In this document: positions 35,847-49,700 of the stretch, piece after piece
How positions within the stretch are numbered: position 1 is the stretch's first letter
How the letters are laid out: every line of letters starts with the position of its first letter
The notes under the pieces: generated by a model
What the model saw: the letters and a program-made list of their open reading frames with translations, nothing else
Database searches by the model: none
What the model was told of the DNA's origin: nothing
Made by a program: the position numbers and the translations under genes
Assembly (NCBI GenBank): GCA_947044365.1
Contig: OX345636.1
Location: forward strand, 55,903,746-55,967,745
Origin: Petrosia ficiformis
Lineage: Eukaryota; Porifera; Demospongiae; Haplosclerida; Petrosiidae
Direction: 5' to 3'
DNA: 64,000 bases

Positions 35847-36473
35847 GCACTGCACACATCTAAACATAACTATTACCTTTTTCATGACTATTGCTAGCAA
35901 AGCACTGCATCAAATCAGACACAATTAGTCTTGGCTGCAATAGACCCCTGCCTATAAGCAAGAAAGTTACTTTCTAGCTCCACCTATTTAAGGTCATGTT
36001 CTATGCACGTCATTTCCACATGTGTAAGCCTTTTTCTCTATGTAGAATGTTTTACAGGACTCATGAGGACCTTCTTTCTTTTTTGAATAAAGCAGAGACT
36101 AAAATGTAAGACTTATAGAGATAAAATACATGTTTTTCAATATAGTTTTGTATTTAAAAAAAAAAGAATTGAGTTCAGTGGAATCACTCAGTCCTATTTG
36201 AGTTGATACTGTGATAGCAGAATCTTCATTCTTGACTTTTATTAATACTTTATACCTTTTGTATCCATTAAACAATCTGAAGTTTACCATTATAAGACTC
36301 ATACCAATAGAAATGAGCAATGATATACACATGTTTATTATAATCTTTTGGTGTATTATGTTCATAATTATATATATAAATAATTATTGTTTTGTTACAC
36401 ATGTGTAATATTACTTTGACAGGTAGGCGAGGGTCCTGTCCCGACTGCGCTCATCTTATATGTAATTATATTG

Positions 36474-36640
36474 ATGAAAATTCATGTGTCTAGCATGCTA
36501 GCAAAAGGCGCAAACAAACACACACATAACAAACAAACAAGCAGCCACAATGGCTTCATTAAACATTAGAGCAGCTACTATGGCTTAGAAAAATAATTAC
36601 CAGCCACCATGGCTTAGAAAATAAGCAGCCACAATGGCAT
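36474..36640 (+). repeat. Inverted-orientation repeat, right copy, with ATGGCTTAGAA repeats
   Basis: 36480-36559 is the inverted counterpart of 34283-34365. It is followed by three or four copies of a short unit, gcagccacaatggcttagaa, spaced 20-40 bp apart. Non-coding. Confidence 0.6.
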
Positions 36641-37764
36641 GTACATGTATTATGTGTATATGTGTGTATTATTATTATTATTATCTCTTAATATATAGTG
36701 AGAATGAATCACTTCAAGAGTACCAGACATGAAGATTAGGGGTTTATCTTGTCATACTGTCCTACATCAGTCACGTGATAATCCACTCACTCATAATAAA
36801 ATTTAATACATAATGTATCATGAACATGAAAAACAAGGACTTCAGATTTATACTGATCCTGATTATATCTATCATCTTTGGATTGAGGATCAGAATCAAC
36901 AACATGAGAAATAGAAGAAAAGAGTTAGTTGATATCTAGTACATGAGCTCATATGATCATTAGTCATGTGATATTTAATAGATTTGACCATAGTCGTGAT
37001 ATCTAATAGATGTGATATCTAGTAGATGTGTTATTGAGTCATGTAATATCTAGTAGATCAGTCATGAGACATGTGATATCATATGATCATATTTGCATAT
37101 TTGATTCCATTGCCATTTACATACTCACCATTCCACCATTTTGTAAAGCATTCCAACAAACTTTAATGACATCCGAAAACGTTTATGGGAATTACAAGTT
37201 CATTAATTTTGACATGTGTAGACATCAACAGGTTATAAAGGGTTAAGGTGTATCTTCCATTTTGCATTTTGAAATGGACTGTATAATATGATTCAATGAT
37301 TATAATAATTATACAATGTACGTAATATAATTATACATGTAATTATATGTATATTATATTAAGATCTGGTGGTCACTTCAAACTCATGGTTCACATTTCA
37401 TGAAGTACTATAAATAAAGATTCAGAAAAGTATGATGTACACATTTCTGAATCTTTATTTCATTTGTCTGTTTATCATTCTGTATTACTCACCATTTTGA
37501 TACTATCCTCTTAGAATGATCATGTTTCTGTGTGTAATATACCTCACTGTAATTATTAGAGGAAAGATGATTCATTTATCATCTCCAGAGGATCTTGTAC
37601 TTGTTAATAAGGTATATCAACTATTTATAATCTATTCATTATTACATCCTCATTTATTTCTTTATTTATCATTAGTCCTTCTATCAATTCTTTCATCACC
37701 AAATTGTCTATCTATCTAATTATCTATCTGTATATCTATCCATCCATCCAATATCCATCCATTC

Positions 37765-38088
37765 TAGTGATGCAATGATAAGAGATTTTCCTGATATTCC
37801 AATAAACAGATAATTACTTTAGATATGTACCAATAACCGATATCAATCCAATACTATATCTACATGTACCTACAGGTTTCTGATTCTTTCAACGAAAAAC
37901 ATCATTTTCTCAATAATTATGAGTGTCATAAAAGCAATTAATGATGCTATGATCACAAGAAATTACATAATTGTTACACTTTTCATAATATCGGTTGCAT
38001 CTTTCGGAATAGCTGATACCAATAATAAGAATATTGACCGATAATCATTAATATGTTTTACCGAATCCTATTATCAGTGTATCACTAA
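37765..38088. mobile_element. TAGTGATGCA-type MITE, copy 2
   Basis: Starts tagtgatgcaatgataag and ends tatcagtgtatcactaa, so the ends are inverted. The interior parallels copy 1 at 33288-33540 with about 70 extra bases. It is inserted in CATC simple repeat, which resumes directly after it. Confidence 0.75.
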
Positions 38089-38660
38089 TCCATTCATCCA
38101 TCCATCATCCATCCACTATCTATACATCCACCATCCATTTATTCATCAGCAATCCATCCATCCATCAATCCATTCATTCATTCATCCATCCATCTATCCA
38201 TCCACTCATTTATCCATCAGCAATCCATCCATCCATACATCCATACATCCATCTATCCGTCCAATCCATCCATCCATCCATCCATTCATTCAACCATCAG
38301 CAATGCATCCATCCATCCATCCATCCATCATCCATCCACCATCTATACATCATCCATCCATCCAATCCATCAATCCATCCACCCATTTATCCATCAGCAA
38401 TTCATCCATCCATCATCCATCAATCATGAATCCAACCATTCATCCATCCATTCATCCATCCATTCATCCATTAACTATCCACTTACCCATCCATCCATCC
38501 ATCATCCATCAATCATGAATCCAACCATTCATCCAACCATTCATCCATCCATTCATCCATTAACTATCCACTTACCCATCCATCCATCTATCCATGCATC
38601 CATTAACTATCCACCAATCCATTCATCCATCCATCTATCTCTCTATCTATCTTTCATCTA
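38089..38660. repeat. (ATCC)n simple repeat
   Basis: Degenerate tetranucleotide array based on catccatc, with interspersed higher-order units (ccattaactatccacttacc occurs twice). The 60-80 codon frames here, rich in His, Pro, Ser and Ile, are artefacts of the repeat. Confidence 0.9.
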
Positions 38661-39064
38661 TCTATTGATCTATCTACATGACCATATGTATGTTTATATA
38701 TCTGTTACTTGTAATACATTCATCCATCCACAATTATTTATTCATTTATTCATCCATTGATATCACATATATCTATCTATCTATTTCTCAGATATATCTT
38801 CTCAATATAAAGACATGATTACACAGTAATTCTCATTTGTAAAAGTACATATACCTACATAACATATATCTGTCTGTCTGTTTGTCAATGTATGTACATA
38901 TAAATATTTATATGTAATTATATAAAATTATATTATAATTATTACAGTATATATATTTTTATATGTAGTGTGTAAGATGAGTATAGAACATTGATGATGA
39001 GGAGAAAGAAACTGAACTTACTGAATATAAGATCATGACTCTATCATAAGGTTTGGATTTAGTT

Positions 39065-40660
39065 CCGTTCTACATGTACGTGTACTAATACATGTATCAG
39101 GTGATATATGTACATGTAACTAATATCAAGTGGTTGGTGTACATGTACTAATATCAAGTGGCATATGTACATGTACTAATATCAAGTGGTATATGTACAT
39201 GTACTAATATCAAGTTTGTATATATACATGTACTAATATCAAGTGGTATATGTATACATGTACTAATATCAAGTTGTATATGTACCTGTACTAATATCAA
39301 GTGGTATATGTACAAGTGCTAATATCAAGTGGTATATGTACAGGTACTAATATCAAGTGGCATATGTACATGTACTAATATCAAGTGGTATATGTACATG
39401 TACTAATATCAAGTGGTATGTGTACATGTACTAATATCAAGTGGTATATGTACCTGTACTAATATCAAGTGGTATATATACATGCACTAATATCAAGTGG
39501 TATATGTATACATGTACTAATATCAAGTGGTATATGTATACATGTACTAATATCAAGTGGTATATGTACGTGTACTAATATCAAGTGGTATATGTACAAG
39601 TGCTAATATCAAGTGGTATATGTACAGGTACTAATATCAAGTGGCATATGTATACGTGTACTAATATCAAGTGGTATGTGTATATGTACATGTACTAATA
39701 TTGAGTGGTATATGTATTCATGTACTAATATCAAGTGGTATGTGTACATGTACTAATATCAAGTGGTATATGTACATGTACTAATATCAAGTGGTATATG
39801 TACATGTACTAATATCAAGTGGTATATGTACCTGTACTAATATCAAGTGGTATATATACATGCACTAATATCAAGTGGTATATGTATACATGTACTAATA
39901 TCAAGTGGTATATGTACGTGTACTAATATCAAGTGGTATATGTACAAGTGCTAATATCAAGTGGTATATGTACAGGTACTAATATCAAGTGGCATATGTA
40001 TACGTGTACTAATATCAAGTGGTATGTGTATATGTACATGTACTAATATTGAGTGGTATATGTATTCATGTACTAATATCAAGTGGTATATGTACATGTA
40101 CTAATATCAAGTGGTATATGTATATGTACTAATATCAAGTGGTATATGACATGTACTAATATCAAGTGGTATATGTACATGTACTAATATCAAGTGGTGT
40201 ATGACATGTACTAATATCAAGTGGTATATGTACATGTACTAATATCAAGTTTGTATATGTACATGTACTAATATCAAGTGGTATATGTATACATGTACTA
40301 ATATCAAGTGGTATGTGTATATGTACATGTACTAATATTGAGTGGTATATGTATTCATGTACTAATATCAAGTGGTATATGACATGTACTAATATCAAGT
40401 GGTATATGTACATGTACTAATATCAAGTGTTATATGTACATGTACTAATATGAAGTGGTATATGTACATGTACTAATATCAAGTGGCATATGTACATGTA
40501 CTAATATCAAGTGGTATATGTACATGTACTAGTATCAAGTGGTATGTGTACATGTACTATTGTCAAGTGGTATATATGTATGTGTACATGTACTGTACTA
40601 ATATCAAGTAGTATATGTACATGTACATGTACTAAATAAAGTTGTATATGTATCTACATG
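39065..40660. repeat. 1.6-kb minisatellite, 26-30 bp unit
   Basis: About 55 copies of gtactaatatcaagtggtat followed by atgtacat, with subtypes (gtgctaatatc, ttgagtggt, tatacgtg) repeated in the same order about 340 bp apart. This shows block duplication of multi-unit segments. It is non-coding and is not a CRISPR array, since units are contiguous with no unique spacers. Confidence 0.92.
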
Positions 40661-41344
40661 TACTGAAATATATTGGTACATTTTCTTGTAATAATTTGGC
40701 AACAATCCATCAAAGCTAAAGCACTATTTAAACTTGTCATTTGCTCAAAAATATGGGTATGGGACGTAATTATTTAATTAGCCCTGTATTTTGATATTTT
40801 CATGTGCAAAATATTGTGATACCGTACCATGATGTAGAAATGAATTTCAAATTTTAACTAAATACCGGTATACTGCCCAGCCATACTTACATATACACAA
40901 CACTTTAAATACACATAGAGACATTTGTATATCTATATTTACACGCCTTCATTTACAAAATATGTGGTATAAGCAATGAATATATGTACTTATTAACCGA
41001 CCCCAACCTTTGTGTTTATCTTCTGTGTGTTTATCTGTCCTTGTGTTCGTGTTTTGGTTGTAGTCCAAACAACAATAGTTATCCTCCGCAAGTGATTGTA
41101 TGAATTTATTTATCACAGGTTACATGATCAGCAATAATGTTGTGTTAAAATGGTTTAGTCGTGTTTAAATGCTTAATTAACGTTTGTTATTAATCATTGT
41201 TGAAATATGGGTGTGGTTAACAACTCAAACATCCAAGTTTATTTTGGTCAGATGTACATGTAATTATTTGTATATGTACATGTAGTTAGTTTATATGTAT
41301 ATCTACATGCAATACTATTTGTGTGTATGTACATTGTATTATTA

Positions 41345-41701
41345 TGTCTAGGTCTGTGTGTGTGAGTGTGTGTCTATGTCTTAGTCTATGTGTGTGTGTG
41401 TCTATGACTGTGTGCGTGAGTATGCATGTGTGTGTGTGTACGTGTCTATGTCTAGGCCTATGTGTGTGTCTGTGTCTGTGTGTGAGTATGCATGTGCGTG
41501 TTTATATGTCTGTGTGTGTGTGTGAGTATGCATGTGTGTGTCTATGTCTAGGTCTGTGTGTGTGTGTCTATGTCTGTGTGTGTGAGTATGCATGTCTGTG
41601 CCTATGTCTGTGTGTGTGAGTATGCTTGTGTGTGTCTGTCTAGGTCTGTGTTTGTGTCTATGCTTGTGTGTGTGAGTATGCATGTGTGTGTGTCTGTGTC
41701 T

Positions 41702-41742
<41 letters not shown>

Positions 41743-41745
41743 TAT
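41345..41745. repeat. GT-rich microsatellite/minisatellite
   Basis: Mixed (GT)n with gtgagtatgcatgtgtgtg units recurring about every 60 bp, ending in a pure (TG) run at about 41705-41740. All open frames across it on both strands are low-complexity Cys/Val or His/Thr repeats. Confidence 0.9.
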
Positions 41746-41960
41746 GTCTGTACATATGCATGTATTTGGATATAAATACCACATGTCTATAATATTATAA
41801 TGATAGCTTAATCATGACTTGTTATTGCAGATAAGGATTGGTATCATTATCAGTACATGTCTCAAGTAATTTATCATTTATCACAATTTTGGTAAATTTT
41901 ATTAGTAAATCACTATTTGTCAACCACATTTCCCTATATCCTACCTGTGGTATGACATAC

Positions 41961-42221
41961 CAGGCCCGTAGGCAGGGCGGGTGCAGGGGTGTGCACGAGC
42001 ACCCCCCTTTCAAGCATAAGTTCTATAAATAAGGAGCCATGACACCTTCACTAGAGCATTCTTTGTGGTTTGTATTGTTATTAATTTAAGATCATAATTC
42101 TTTTATTTAACATAGTGCCCACGGAGTATATATTCAGCTTCCATGCATTCGTCCTCCCCCTCATCATAGCCTTGGTACCCAATTTAGCTCCCTCCTTTTC
42201 AGAAGTCTGGCTACGGGCCTG
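41961..42221. mobile_element. Short hAT-like MITE
   Basis: Left end CAGGCCCGTAGGCAGG; right end, inverted, CAGGCCCGTAGCCAGA. Direct CATAC lies on both sides (41956-41960 and 42222-42226). It is 261 bp with no coding capacity. The 5-bp direct repeat is shorter than the usual 8 bp, so superfamily assignment is tentative. Confidence 0.75.
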
Positions 42222-43377
42222 CATACTAGTGTCATAGTGTGGTGTTTAGAGTTATGAATGGGTTATACGAATCAATGCAAGATATAAATATTAAAATTTA
42301 TTGTTATTGTTTTACATGTGCATCTAATTTCCCACTATCATCACAGTTATTGTACGTAGTGTATTCATGAAAAATGGATATTGAAATGCAGAGTTCAAAT
42401 CGCATCTTACAGTGGCTGAAGTGTCCAAAGGTAGAATCAGAGCAAATCCTTCATCATTGTATTCTGATATAGTAGATAATGAATTTTGGTGATGAGAATG
42501 TTACCAGTATAGAATTATTAATGACTGAACCTCTGGATATTACCATTGTTTTACAAAATAGAATTTTTATTATTTTATATTATAATTATTAATTCAGTTT
42601 ATGTTATTTTTATAATTATATTATTATTATGCAAGTAGGTTGGAGAGGCACAGTGACACTGGTTATAAATGATAGGAAGAAGAGGATTAGCTATATAGCG
42701 CAATTAAAAATAATTAGTCTCGTTACATCTTTCCTCGCGATCGCGTAGCCAGCCCCTCCCACTCCAACGGAGTGGTATCATGTACATGTTATATCAGGAT
42801 GTTTTTGTTCTTACTCAAGCATGAAATTATTGTATTCTGTGGTTTGTAAAAGTATTATACTATTTTGAATGTGTAGTATAGCTACTATACTATCCTTATA
42901 TGAAGTGATGACCATAATTTTGGTCCCATTCAATGGATAACAGAGAAGCAAGGCACTTGATTACAATGCATTTCCTGGATGCCCCTGTGGTTTGGAAACA
43001 ATGCATGATTAGTCTACAACACCAATTGGCTCTTAGAATAGGGTGTGTACATCAGTGAGAATCCTAAAGAAGCTCAATTATAGTAAACTTTAATTGACCA
43101 CAAGGAAATTACATGAAGCCAGAGACAATGAGGAATCCAGTAACTGGTCACAAATTATGTTTTCTATGGTTACAATGCTGCATTGAGTGGCAGTCTTGAG
43201 ATTGGCACCTGCTTTTATGGGACAAAGAGAATTTCATAATGGCTTTAATTTAATTACAGGCAATCCTTTAAGTTAGTCTGAATTTGCTTTCATCTCAGTT
43301 GTGGTTGTCACTTTAAGTAAAAACAGTAATGCCCATTCAAAATAGTAGAATACTTCTAGAATACAAAATTATACATG

Positions 43378-43427
<50 letters not shown>

Positions 43428-44495
43428 CATAATAATATGTGACTGTATGTAAGAACAGATTCACACCTCAGAAAGGTTATATGGAATATAAAATTAGATA
43501 AGTAGGACAGATCTACAGTGGCCTAGCGAGGATTTTGATGCACACATTTCACAGATATAATATACAGAAAATGTATTACTTTCTACTATCTTCTTTTTTG
43601 TAATAAGTTGTTAAAAGTCAACATACTTGTTGGCAGTACACTCATGATAAAGCTTAAATGGACTAATGGGAGAGAATTTACATAGATAAACTTTATATGC
43701 GATACTCAGTACAATTGTACTAGCTTTATTTTCACACCACATATTTATAATTCCTACAATCCCAGTACTAGTTTGTTATGCTGACTCCAAGTCTGAGACC
43801 TTTATCTTAGACTTGCCCAATGTTGCTGTGACGCAATATTATCATTGTCTAAGTATCATGTCACAAATATAATAATATAAGTGTCTGCTTTGCCTAGAAT
43901 TCCAGGTTGATTTTATTTGGTACCAAACCCAATTTGTTTGTGCCTGTGCTGAACCTTAGCTTCGCCACTGGAAAGCAGAAACAAATAAATTTTAAAAGTG
44001 TTTGCATAATTGTCCTCACCAACAAATTGCCTTGTCTCGTGCATGTAGCCACTCTGCCCTAGGAAGCCCCACGCAAAACTACACATTCCCCAGCCGACAA
44101 GAGATAAGTTTATTTCAACTGGCTACAGTATTAGAAGTACTGTTCACTATACAGCTTACGGAGTGAAGTGACTGTTGTTTGCTACTTTCTGAGGTAACAA
44201 CTTTTAGTGTATAAGCAAGATGCTAATCTTCATTGTGAATTTCATGGAGGTAGTGAACTGTTTTGTTCTCTGAAGTGAATTAATTAATATCTGTTCTCTT
44301 CTTTATCTGGAGTAATGATAAGTAATTTTGTACAGACTCTTGATAACAGAAGTAGAGTTACACCGAAAAATAATATAATTATATTATAGGGCATTTCATA
44401 ATGTCAAGGTATTTTGCCAACACCCTTTCTTTTCCACACAATATATATCAAAAAAACATATAATAATAAATTTCCCGTATATATATATAATTATA

Positions 44496-44536
<41 letters not shown>

Positions 44537-44540
44537 ATAT
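42222..44540. other. No gene recognised; repeats only
   Basis: Contains the dispersed repeat at 42789-42913, a TA microsatellite at about 43382-43425, and another TA run from about 44479. No exon-like sequence with splice context was recognised. Confidence 0.45.
42789..42913 (+). repeat. Dispersed repeat, copy 2 of about 125 bp
   Basis: Near-identical to 765-890 in the same orientation. Differences are scattered single bases. Confidence 0.8.
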
Positions 44541-44699
44541 ATATAGTACACTTACAGGTCTTATATACAAAAATATAGACCCGAGGTTTAGTGTCCAAGG
44601 ATGTGATATAGCCCGAGCCTGCGAGGGCTATATCACATCCGAGGACACTAAACCAAGGTTTTATATTGTTTTATATAAGAACTGTAAGTGTACTATATA
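44541..44699. mobile_element. Near-perfect palindromic MITE
   Basis: Arms of about 75 bp read tatagtacacttacaggtct, then gtttagtgtccaaggatgtg and atatagccc up to a short centre (gagcctgcgag), and then the complement back to tgtactata. A truncated relative is at 20104-20200 and the outer motif recurs at 44728-44760. Non-coding; transcripts would fold into a long hairpin. Confidence 0.85.
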
Positions 44700-44829
44700 C
44701 AATATATTGTATGCTGATAGATTAAAGATTCACAGGTCTATATACAAAAATATAAGACCTAACCACATCAAACGGTTGCCATGGTAGCATGCTATATATA
44801 TATATATATAATTATATGTATATATATAT

Positions 44830-46260
44830 ATTATATGTATCACTGTAAATAACTGAAATTGTATTATTTTGCAGCAGAGGAATCAACTTTTACTAACAGC
44901 ATAACTCAGGTGTAACAATATATCTTGGGGCAGCAGTCATCACTGTCTAGTATCTTCTGTGGAATTTTACCTTGCTCTAAAGCAGATTTTCTCTCTTCAT
45001 TCCATTCTTGAGCAACATCCTGATGGACAGTGAAGGTACAGACAGTGATGATAACAAGAAAATTTCATTGTGGATAATATCTCATAATGCTCTCCTGTAG
45101 TATAATCATAGATAAAATTATATTTCCTACTGTGACCTATTGGTATTTAATTAATTTTGTTCGAATGAAGAGCAGGTGTTGGTATGCAATCATCACAGGT
45201 GTTGTAAGTATAATTATGCTCTAACACCTCTAAGTGTAAATCAGATATAGCCCTTTATAGAGTAAAACTTATCCATCCATACACTTAGTTGTGAGTATAT
45301 CAAATCATATTGATTTTGATGTCATACTTTGATGTGACTTGTACTGACTCCATTGGCTAGATAATCATGGATAGTACAACCTTTATGGTTAACACTTTTT
45401 GGATTCTGTAGTGCAATGATTTTGTGTTATGTTGAGTGATTTCTAACCCATCCATACCATAGAAACTCTGTTAGTAATATAGCTGTAGGTTCATTTTTGG
45501 TATTTGTTGCGACTTCTTGAAACTACAGGGATACATGTAAATAAAGTCACTGTGATACAACTGATTTGTACAGCACTGGTGATTCCTTTGATGTACTCGC
45601 TCAACATCAGTATACAAATTAGTAATTTTACTTAGTGAAATGCAATACATTATAGGGACAAGCCTGAGCTGTATGGCTGAAATGTTGGTATGCTACAATA
45701 ATGGTACAAACCTTCTGGTGCATGACAGACCTTCAGCTCCAAAATATATCCATGATGTTACAAAAAAAAAGATTCAAGCCAGCTTCAGCTCAAACAATTT
45801 TGTTACAAGCAGAGAAAGATAACAGAGCAGGACTTCTGTTTGAAAGGAAAACAATGCAAGACTGAAGTAGCAAAAAGTTAATTCAGTTCCCAAACTGTAG
45901 AAACAAACAAACAAACACAGTTTGTTCATTCATTCAATGAAAGGCATGATAACACTAAATGGGACTCTCTCCGTATACATGCAATCATAGTGGATGTCTG
46001 CTTCTATATGGTTGAGGTTATTAAGTCCTAGCAGATTGTTTTACTCAATGTCGGTAAGGAAGCCAATTTTTGGGTACAGAATTGTGGCAGAGATATCTGC
46101 CGCAGGACCACCAGTGTTGAAAATGGGAGGAAGTTAGCAATTAGTAATGATTTCAATTCATCACATATGTCACTGAGGTAGTTGCCTGTGCCACCTCACC
46201 TATACAGTTATAATTATATATATACATGTATGATTCCCTCTAGTCTCATTCCCAGACGTC
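44830..46260. other. No gene recognised
   Basis: No domain-bearing open frame or inverted repeat. The frame at 45640-45822 is short and unrecognised, although DRPSAPKYIHDVTKKKIQA has the flavour of a transposon helix-turn-helix linker. Confidence 0.4.
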
Positions 46261-46274
46261 ACACGTTAATGACG

Positions 46275-46428
46275 AAAACAGTCTGGAACAGTTGCTTCAA
46301 ATTCTTGGTCCTAGCATCAAAATTTGATGTCAAAAAGATGTTCATTACGATGAACGTCCTTTTTTAATGGAAAAGATGTTTGACACTGGGACCAAGAATT
46401 TGAAGCAACTATTCCAGACCGTCTTTCG
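46275..46428. mobile_element. Foldback (palindromic) element
   Basis: Arms 46281-46310 and 46390-46419 are inverted with 29 of 30 bases matching (gtctggaacagttgcttcaa and onward). Weaker pairing continues outward with cgaaaa/cgaaag. The centre, about 80 bp, is itself partly self-complementary. Non-coding. Confidence 0.8.
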
Positions 46429-46739
46429 CCCATAGGGTGTGGTGGTTTGGGGACAAGACCACATTCCCTGGGTTTGGTCATAGTTTTACACGTGCTTCCC
46501 ACAGTCTTGCATGGAAGATTGCAAGACTGGTTTGATTTGCCACAAAATTATGAGGGGATGTGTCTATTCAGCACTGACTTGCTAATAATTATAATATTCA
46601 TTGCTTAAATAATATAATTCATGAAGTGTCTGATCATGAGATCATGTGAATGGTTAGTGACCTCTTTGCAGACGCACAAAGGGTGGGGCTCATTAGCTTC
46701 TTCGTATATCAGTATGTAATTCCTCTTATACATCTGACA

Positions 46740-49700
46740 ATGGCTACTGGTGAGTGAATTTAGATATTCTTTGTTTCTTATTCCATTTTAGTGTTGTGCA
46801 TGCATGCTTGTGCATCTGGTTCAATTTCAGAAACTAACACATTATATATAATTATTTTTCTGTATAATTAATTCCAAACTGCTATGCCCACAATTAGCTT
46901 GCATATAAAATATATTAATTGCAATATTACGTTTTCTGGCCTCATGCATAATCCACAAAGCGGATCTGCTCTGTAATTTTCAAGTTTTACAGGAACTGTA
47001 TGACATAATTATAGTCATAGTTGCACATCCATCCTTTGCAATTTAATCTCTATTCTTTTTGTCCACTTCAATTCTAATATATTGACAAGCATCGTATAGT
47101 TAAACCCGGTCCCACAATGGTCTTGTCCCAATCATCAGATTTTAAACTAATTTGCTTATACCAAGCACTAGCCAGACACCATGTGTTGAGTCTGCCACTG
47201 TGCACATGTGAACCTTAGAGAGTGCCTGTGGTCTCACCCCTTTTTTAAAATCCATTTCTGTTCATGATGTTATTAAAATTAATTTTTATTACTGAAAATA
47301 ATGTGGCTGTGCATATTTTTACAAGAGAAAGAATGGAACCAAATATTATATATTACTGTATAGGATAGACTTCCTTATTCTAAAGCTATAGCAATATATA
47401 ACATAATTATAAGTATAGGTTATAGGTCGAGGGGAGGGATATTAGTTGTTTTAGACCCCAAGCGAAGAGAGGGCTCTAAAACAACTAATATCCTGACCTG
47501 AAGACCTATAACTGACTTATACCTAACCACACTGTTTCTACAAAGCAGAAGAAACCCACAAAACAAGGATGTGGTTTCTCTTGGTGCCAAATTTATATTG
47601 GGCAATTTCTAATTTGCGTATTGAAAGAAGTGACGGTTATGGCTGAAGCACTGAAACACTCGCCTTGGTGCTTTCCTGCAACTAACGAAGCATAATTTTG
47701 GTATTTATGGCTTTGTTGGAAGCTCTTCTGTGAAACTAAGTGAGTTAAAAGTCTGTACTATTTAAAATATGGAAGTTATGCAGCTGAGTAAAGTGAGGAC
47801 GTTGACTTCATACTCGCCTTGCTGTCTTCCTATACTACAGTACTATCAGTGTCGCGTGATCCCAGGTATCTAACTACCTCCTAGTGGACATGTCATGTGA
47901 TACCAGGCGTATTCGTCATTCACCTCATCACATCAATATTCATTTTAATTATTATGTTCACTTAGCAAACTGAAAAAGCATACATGCACACAATTTTGAA
48001 AAGTATAGTTTCCATTGTAGTAACTTCACTATAGATTTATTCAGGGCCACTGAGAGGGGGGGGGGGGGGGGGTAACTGTCCCGGAGCCCCACATTCTCTT
48101 GGGGGCCCCAAACGTTTTGACCATTATTATATAGATGAGTTACAAGCTAGATAAAACAATAATAATAGTTATAATTATTGATACCTGAAACAGCTAGCTG
48201 TAACGAAAAAGAGGTGACGTGATACGTGTAATGCTATCGACCAAACATTTTTGTCCCAGCTCTTGTGTCGTAGGTGTTGGTATGCAAAACTGCACGTGTG
48301 AGTAAATGAATATTATTACAATTCTATGAATCTTATTAACTTGCGTGACGCGAAGAAAAAGGAGATGGTGAGTGAGCCCAGCATCTCTGTAATTACAAAT
48401 TACAATAGAGGTTCCAGGAAGACATCAGGATCTATAGCGATCGTAAACAGCACATAGACCTACCTTACCCCGTTGGGAGGCAAAAGAATAAATCTTTTCC
48501 TTTCAAAAACAAGGTGATTGCTTCTCTTTGCTGATGTTTCAATGTTATTCTGAATTCCCTGCTAACTTCATCAACAGTACACTCAGCCACCATCTCCTTT
48601 TTTTTTCGTGGCACGCAAGTTAATAAAATTCATGGAATAATCATTTAGTCACACGTGCAGTTTTGCATAACAACACCTGCGACAACTTGATAGACCAGGC
48701 TCTCTCCCCGCCGACAGATCTCAAAAAGGGGTGGAGTCTGCAAACGAGACTAGGCTAGGTATAAAAAAATTATTTTAGTCAGTGGCAGGAGCCCATAAAA
48801 ATAGGAGTGTGCAAATTTCATGTTTCACAATCACACTCAAAGCAGTACTTAGTTACATATTATTCTGGCAAGACTAGGACTTAGTTTGTATTAGGATTAC
48901 TTTACTATACTCTCCATAATAGCAATGAAATCGAGAGGCGTCACAACGACCGTAATGATGCCAGTAGTGTCTCTTAATTTGTCATAGGCTTTTTGGCAGG
49001 CAGGCAAAACATATGCTTTTGCCATACCTGGTTGGTAACACCGCCAAAAATCTCTGCCACTGATGAACTCTCATATCACTAATTTTTGCTCCTCTTTCAG
49101 CGATGTGTAACCAATAATCCTACAAGAAGTTTCTGCACACTCTATCTCACATTTCTTTTCAGCCATATTTAAACTGCGCAGTATGCGATTGGATTTCCGT
49201 TTGTCTGTCTGTCCGTCTGTCATCACAATAAAGTGGAAAAAAGGTTTGCAATACTTTATACATCTTCTAAATGCATCAGTTAGCTAGAAAATAGTCAAAT
49301 AATAACGTGTGCATACTTTGCAGAAACTAATGCAGTTCACAGTATCCACAATTCCTGAGTTTCCTTATTATCACTTTAGAAACGTCCACCATTTTTCCGT
49401 CAGTCACGCCTTTCATAATAATAAATATGACTTAGGACATGCGTACCATCGAAAGTACCAGAGAAATTTAATTAGTCACGTAGTCACTACTATTATGAAT
49501 AATTATAGTTATATCAATTAACCAGTAATAAACAATACCACTTCAGCTATATATAATTACCATGTTTGTCTTAATTGCGTCGATGATCTGACCATGGGCA
49601 TACACAACGTTTTCAGAGTGGGGGAAGGCTTTGAAAAATTTCCCACGTGCAAAGCATGCTAGTGCATTTTAGGGGGGTAGGCCCCCAAGAAATTTTTAGA

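Larger units (their letters stand above)
34500..36912 (+). pseudogene. Eroded multi-exon gene of unknown family
   Basis: Exon-like pieces remain. 34500-34572 starts with ATG and reads MAVLITSTNVPDCETNSSSS before a GTATGA donor. 35556-35684 follows an AG acceptor in matching phase, reads GTDVVF, an in-frame TGA at 35573-35575, then stays open (QQQQNRDLEDTTG) to a GTAAGA donor. 36735-36912 reads GLSCHTVLHQSRDNPLTHNK, a stop, then YIMYHEHEKQGLQIYTDPD and HLWIEDQNQQHEK. Clean stretches interrupted by single stops suggest a recently dead gene. I do not recognise the family. Possible further remnants are SSPEDLVLVNK (37579-37611) and DDEEKETELTEYKI near 38995-39036. Confidence 0.45.

Noticed and set aside
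38303..38760. Ser/Pro/His/Ile-rich open frames
   Set aside because: Translation of the ATCC tetranucleotide array.
39065..40660. Possible CRISPR-like array
   Set aside because: Units are contiguous tandem repeats without unique spacers, in an intron-bearing eukaryotic genome.
41323..41800. Open frames of 60-126 codons on both strands
   Set aside because: GT-microsatellite artefacts, with Cys/Val on one strand and His/Thr on the other.
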